A stretch of DNA of 64,000 bases. Origin: Mesorhizobium metallidurans STM 2683 (GTDB taxonomy: Bacteria > Pseudomonadota > Alphaproteobacteria > Rhizobiales > Rhizobiaceae). Below are positions 62,382 through 64,000 of this stretch, piece after piece. The position numbers and the translations under genes were made by a program. The stretch's first letter is position 1; every line of letters starts with the position of its first letter. The notes under the pieces were generated by a model, which was not told where the DNA came from, ran no database searches, and saw only the letters and a list, made by a program, of their open reading frames with translations. The stretch lies in assembly GCF_000350085.1 (NCBI RefSeq), contig NZ_CAUM01000117.1, positions 18,693-82,692 of the forward strand, read 5' to 3'.

Positions 62382-63344
62382 TCAGGCCCGCGCCGGTTGC
62401 AGTTTGCGTTCGCGCCGGCGAAGCCAATAGTCGAGCAGCAGCATGGCGAGCAGGATGCCGCCGATGACGATGCTCTCGAACGAACCCGGTATGCCGCCGA
62501 TCGACACGGCCGACGAAATCAGCCGAATGATCAGCGCGCCGAGCAGCACGTTGAGGATGGTGCCGCGCCCGCCCTCGAGCGGCACGCCGCCGACGACGGC
62601 GACGGTGATCCCCGAAAGCAGGAAACTGTCGAAGCCGATGCCCGAAGCGGAGCCTGAGCGCAAGGCCGCGAGAATGCCGGCGCTGGCGCCGAGCATGGCC
62701 GATCCCGCGAAGGCCGTCATGTGGACCGGCAGGGTGGCGACGCCGGAGCCGCGCGCACGCTCCAAATTGCCGCCGACCGCGTACATCGACAGGCCGAGCC
62801 TTGTGTAGCGCATCAGCAGGCCGACAATGATGACGACGGCAAAGCCGATCAGGCCGAGCAGCGTCACTGGGCCAAACTGGGCGACCAGCGCATCCGAGGC
62901 CCAGAACAGGTCCGCCGGCAGAATGGCTGGGCGCTGCGGCGCCATCACCAGAGCCAGTCCACGCAGCGCGATCAGCATGCACACCGTCAGCACCAGCGAG
63001 TTCACGCCGGTCTTTTCGATGATATAGCCGATGACCGCGCCGTAGAGACCGGCGGTGATCAGCGCCGCCGCGATGCCGAGCGCCAGCGAGGTCTCCGAGA
63101 GCGACAGCGCCATGATCGCCGCCACGGCGGCGACTGAAGCGACGGCAAGGTCGAGCTCGCCGACCACCATCGTCAGCATGATGCCGGTGCCGACCAGCGC
63201 GATCAGGCCCATATTCTCGGTGATGGAGGCGGCATTCGAGATGGAGGCGAAGCCCGGCATGACGAACGAGAAAACGACAAGCAGCACCACGCAGATGGCG
63301 AGCCGGACCTGGAAACCGGTATCGAGCTTGAGAGCGTTTCTCAT
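62382..63344 (-). CDS. ribose-type (CUT2) ABC importer permease
   Basis: A 320-residue permease of the ribose/xylose type with eight to ten hydrophobic segments and the family region VGELDLAVASVAAVAAIMA and GGNLERARGSGV. The start ATG 63344 overlaps the upstream permease stop by 4 bases; the longer frame is a shadow. Binding protein and ATPase must lie beyond the right end of the window. Confidence 0.9.
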   Translation of the reverse strand: MRNALKLDTGFQVRLAICVVLLVVFSFVMPGFASISNAASITENMGLIALVGTGIMLTMVVGELDLAVASVAAVAAIMALSLSETSLALGIAAALITAGLYGAVIGYIIEKTGVNSLVLTVCMLIALRGLALVMAPQRPAILPADLFWASDALVAQFGPVTLLGLIGFAVVIIVGLLMRYTRLGLSMYAVGGNLERARGSGVATLPVHMTAFAGSAMLGASAGILAALRSGSASGIGFDSFLLSGITVAVVGGVPLEGGRGTILNVLLGALIIRLISSAVSIGGIPGSFESIVIGGILLAMLLLDYWLRRRERKLQPARA

Positions 63345-64000
63345 GAGCCGCGCGCCTTGAGCAGTCGCATCGACAAGAGCACGGCGGCCGCGAGCAATCC
63401 CTTCAGCAAGTCGCGCACGCCGGCATCGATGCCGAGCAGGAGCATGATGTTGCCAAGCATGGTCAGCACGATCGCCCCGAAACCGGCGCGCCAGAGCTGG
63501 CCTTCGCCGCCCTGGATGGCGATGCCGCCGACCAGGATGGCGGCGACGACATCGATGGTCAGGCCGCGGAACATATCGCTCTTGGCTTGCGACACCTGGC
63601 CGACCACGAGGATGCCGACAAGCGCCGCCGTCAATGCCGCGGCGACGAAGGCGATCATGACGATGCGGCGGGTCGGCACGCCGATAAGGTTCGCCGCCTT
63701 TGGATTGGCGCCGGTCAGCACCATCTGGCGGCCGAGCTTTGTCCGCGACAGGAACAGCGAGCCGAGCACCAGAAGCACGACGAAAATGATCGCCTGGTTG
63801 GGAATGCCGAAGGTGGTGCCGCCGCCCAGCCACGCGATCGGATTGGGACTGAGCGTGATCGTTCTGTTGTCGGCGAGCATGACGACACTGCCGAACAGGG
63901 CCGAGCCGAAGGCCAGCGTGGTGACGATCGGGTTCAGCCCGCGCGAAACCAGATAGCCCTGGACCAGCCCGAGGATGATGGCCACGGCGAAGGCCAGCAC
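63341..64000 (-). CDS. ribose-type (CUT2) ABC importer permease, partial
   Basis: C-terminal 219 residues of a second CUT2 permease; the N-terminus is cut off by the window end. TLAFGSALFGSVVML, GANPKAANLIGVPTRR and GGIAIQGGEGQLWRAGFGAI are the recognisable parts. It overlaps the next permease by 4 bases. Two CUT2 permeases in tandem point to a heterodimeric channel. Confidence 0.88.
   Translation of the reverse strand: MLAFAVAIILGLVQGYLVSRGLNPIVTTLAFGSALFGSVVMLADNRTITLSPNPIAWLGGGTTFGIPNQAIIFVVLLVLGSLFLSRTKLGRQMVLTGANPKAANLIGVPTRRIVMIAFVAAALTAALVGILVVGQVSQAKSDMFRGLTIDVVAAILVGGIAIQGGEGQLWRAGFGAIVLTMLGNIMLLLGIDAGVRDLLKGLLAAAVLLSMRLLKARGS

Noticed and set aside
1..64000. CRISPR array, tRNA, rRNA, phage or plasmid replication genes
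   Set aside because: I looked for regularly spaced repeats, tRNA-like cloverleaf ends and replication or integrase motifs on both strands and saw none I could support.

Overview
The window is GC-rich DNA from what looks like an alphaproteobacterium of the Hyphomicrobiales (Mesorhizobium or a close relative). Three things point there: the codon use, rhizobial-type palindromic intergenic repeats at 33780-34001 and 41221-41368, and an extreme density of ABC importers paired with catabolic genes. No rRNA, tRNA, CRISPR array, phage gene or transposase is visible. It reads as an accessory catabolic region (chromosomal island, chromid or large plasmid).

Layout. 1-552: remnant of an IclR regulator. 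774-6675: a BMP-type (nucleoside-like) ABC importer with an amidase. 6977-9308: a small glyoxalase/ArsR/SRPBCC/DUF1801 operon behind a palindromic operator. 9517-14875: single genes (ketose 3-epimerase, nucleoside deaminase, a large LuxR/ATPase regulator, LysE exporter). 15017-32804: a second BMP importer with two nucleoside hydrolases, two tandem DUF1185 genes, isochorismatase-MarR-enamidase-like amidohydrolase, an epimerase plus SDR, and a sugar-type ABC operon with isomerase and oxidoreductase. 33091-34001: a VapBC-like toxin-antitoxin pair and a MITE-like element. 34141-42154: proline-racemase-like, DUF1349, Gfo/Idh, DHDPS-family, aldehyde dehydrogenase, GMC oxidoreductase and a GntR/FCD regulator. 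42198-50868: a ROK regulator with M81 and M24 peptidase-family genes and an ABC ATPase, divergent from a binding protein and two permeases. 51089-55095: a PotABCD-like importer. 55152-56094: an SDR remnant and a second toxin-antitoxin pair. 56170-64000: a ribose-type ABC importer, two SDRs, a fused 2-oxoacid dehydrogenase E1, an alpha/beta hydrolase and a frameshifted acyl-CoA synthetase.

The most interesting result comes from reading the promoters together. All five transcription units of 15.0-32.8 kb carry a near-identical 16-base site (consensus rTTGATrsTCATAyrA), and the only regulator encoded among them is a MarR protein. This defines a candidate regulon for uptake and breakdown of a nucleoside-like N-glycoside: import, N-glycosidic cleavage, ring or amide opening of the base, and handling of the sugar. 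A second, different site (ATATTGGATACAATA) recurs upstream of the proline-racemase-like gene, the DHDPS-family gene, the GntR gene itself and the distant Pot-type importer, which ties 34-42 kb and 51-55 kb into one GntR regulon. A third pair of sites flanks the ROK/ABC divergent promoter. Substrates are not identified; the regulons are inferred from sequence only.
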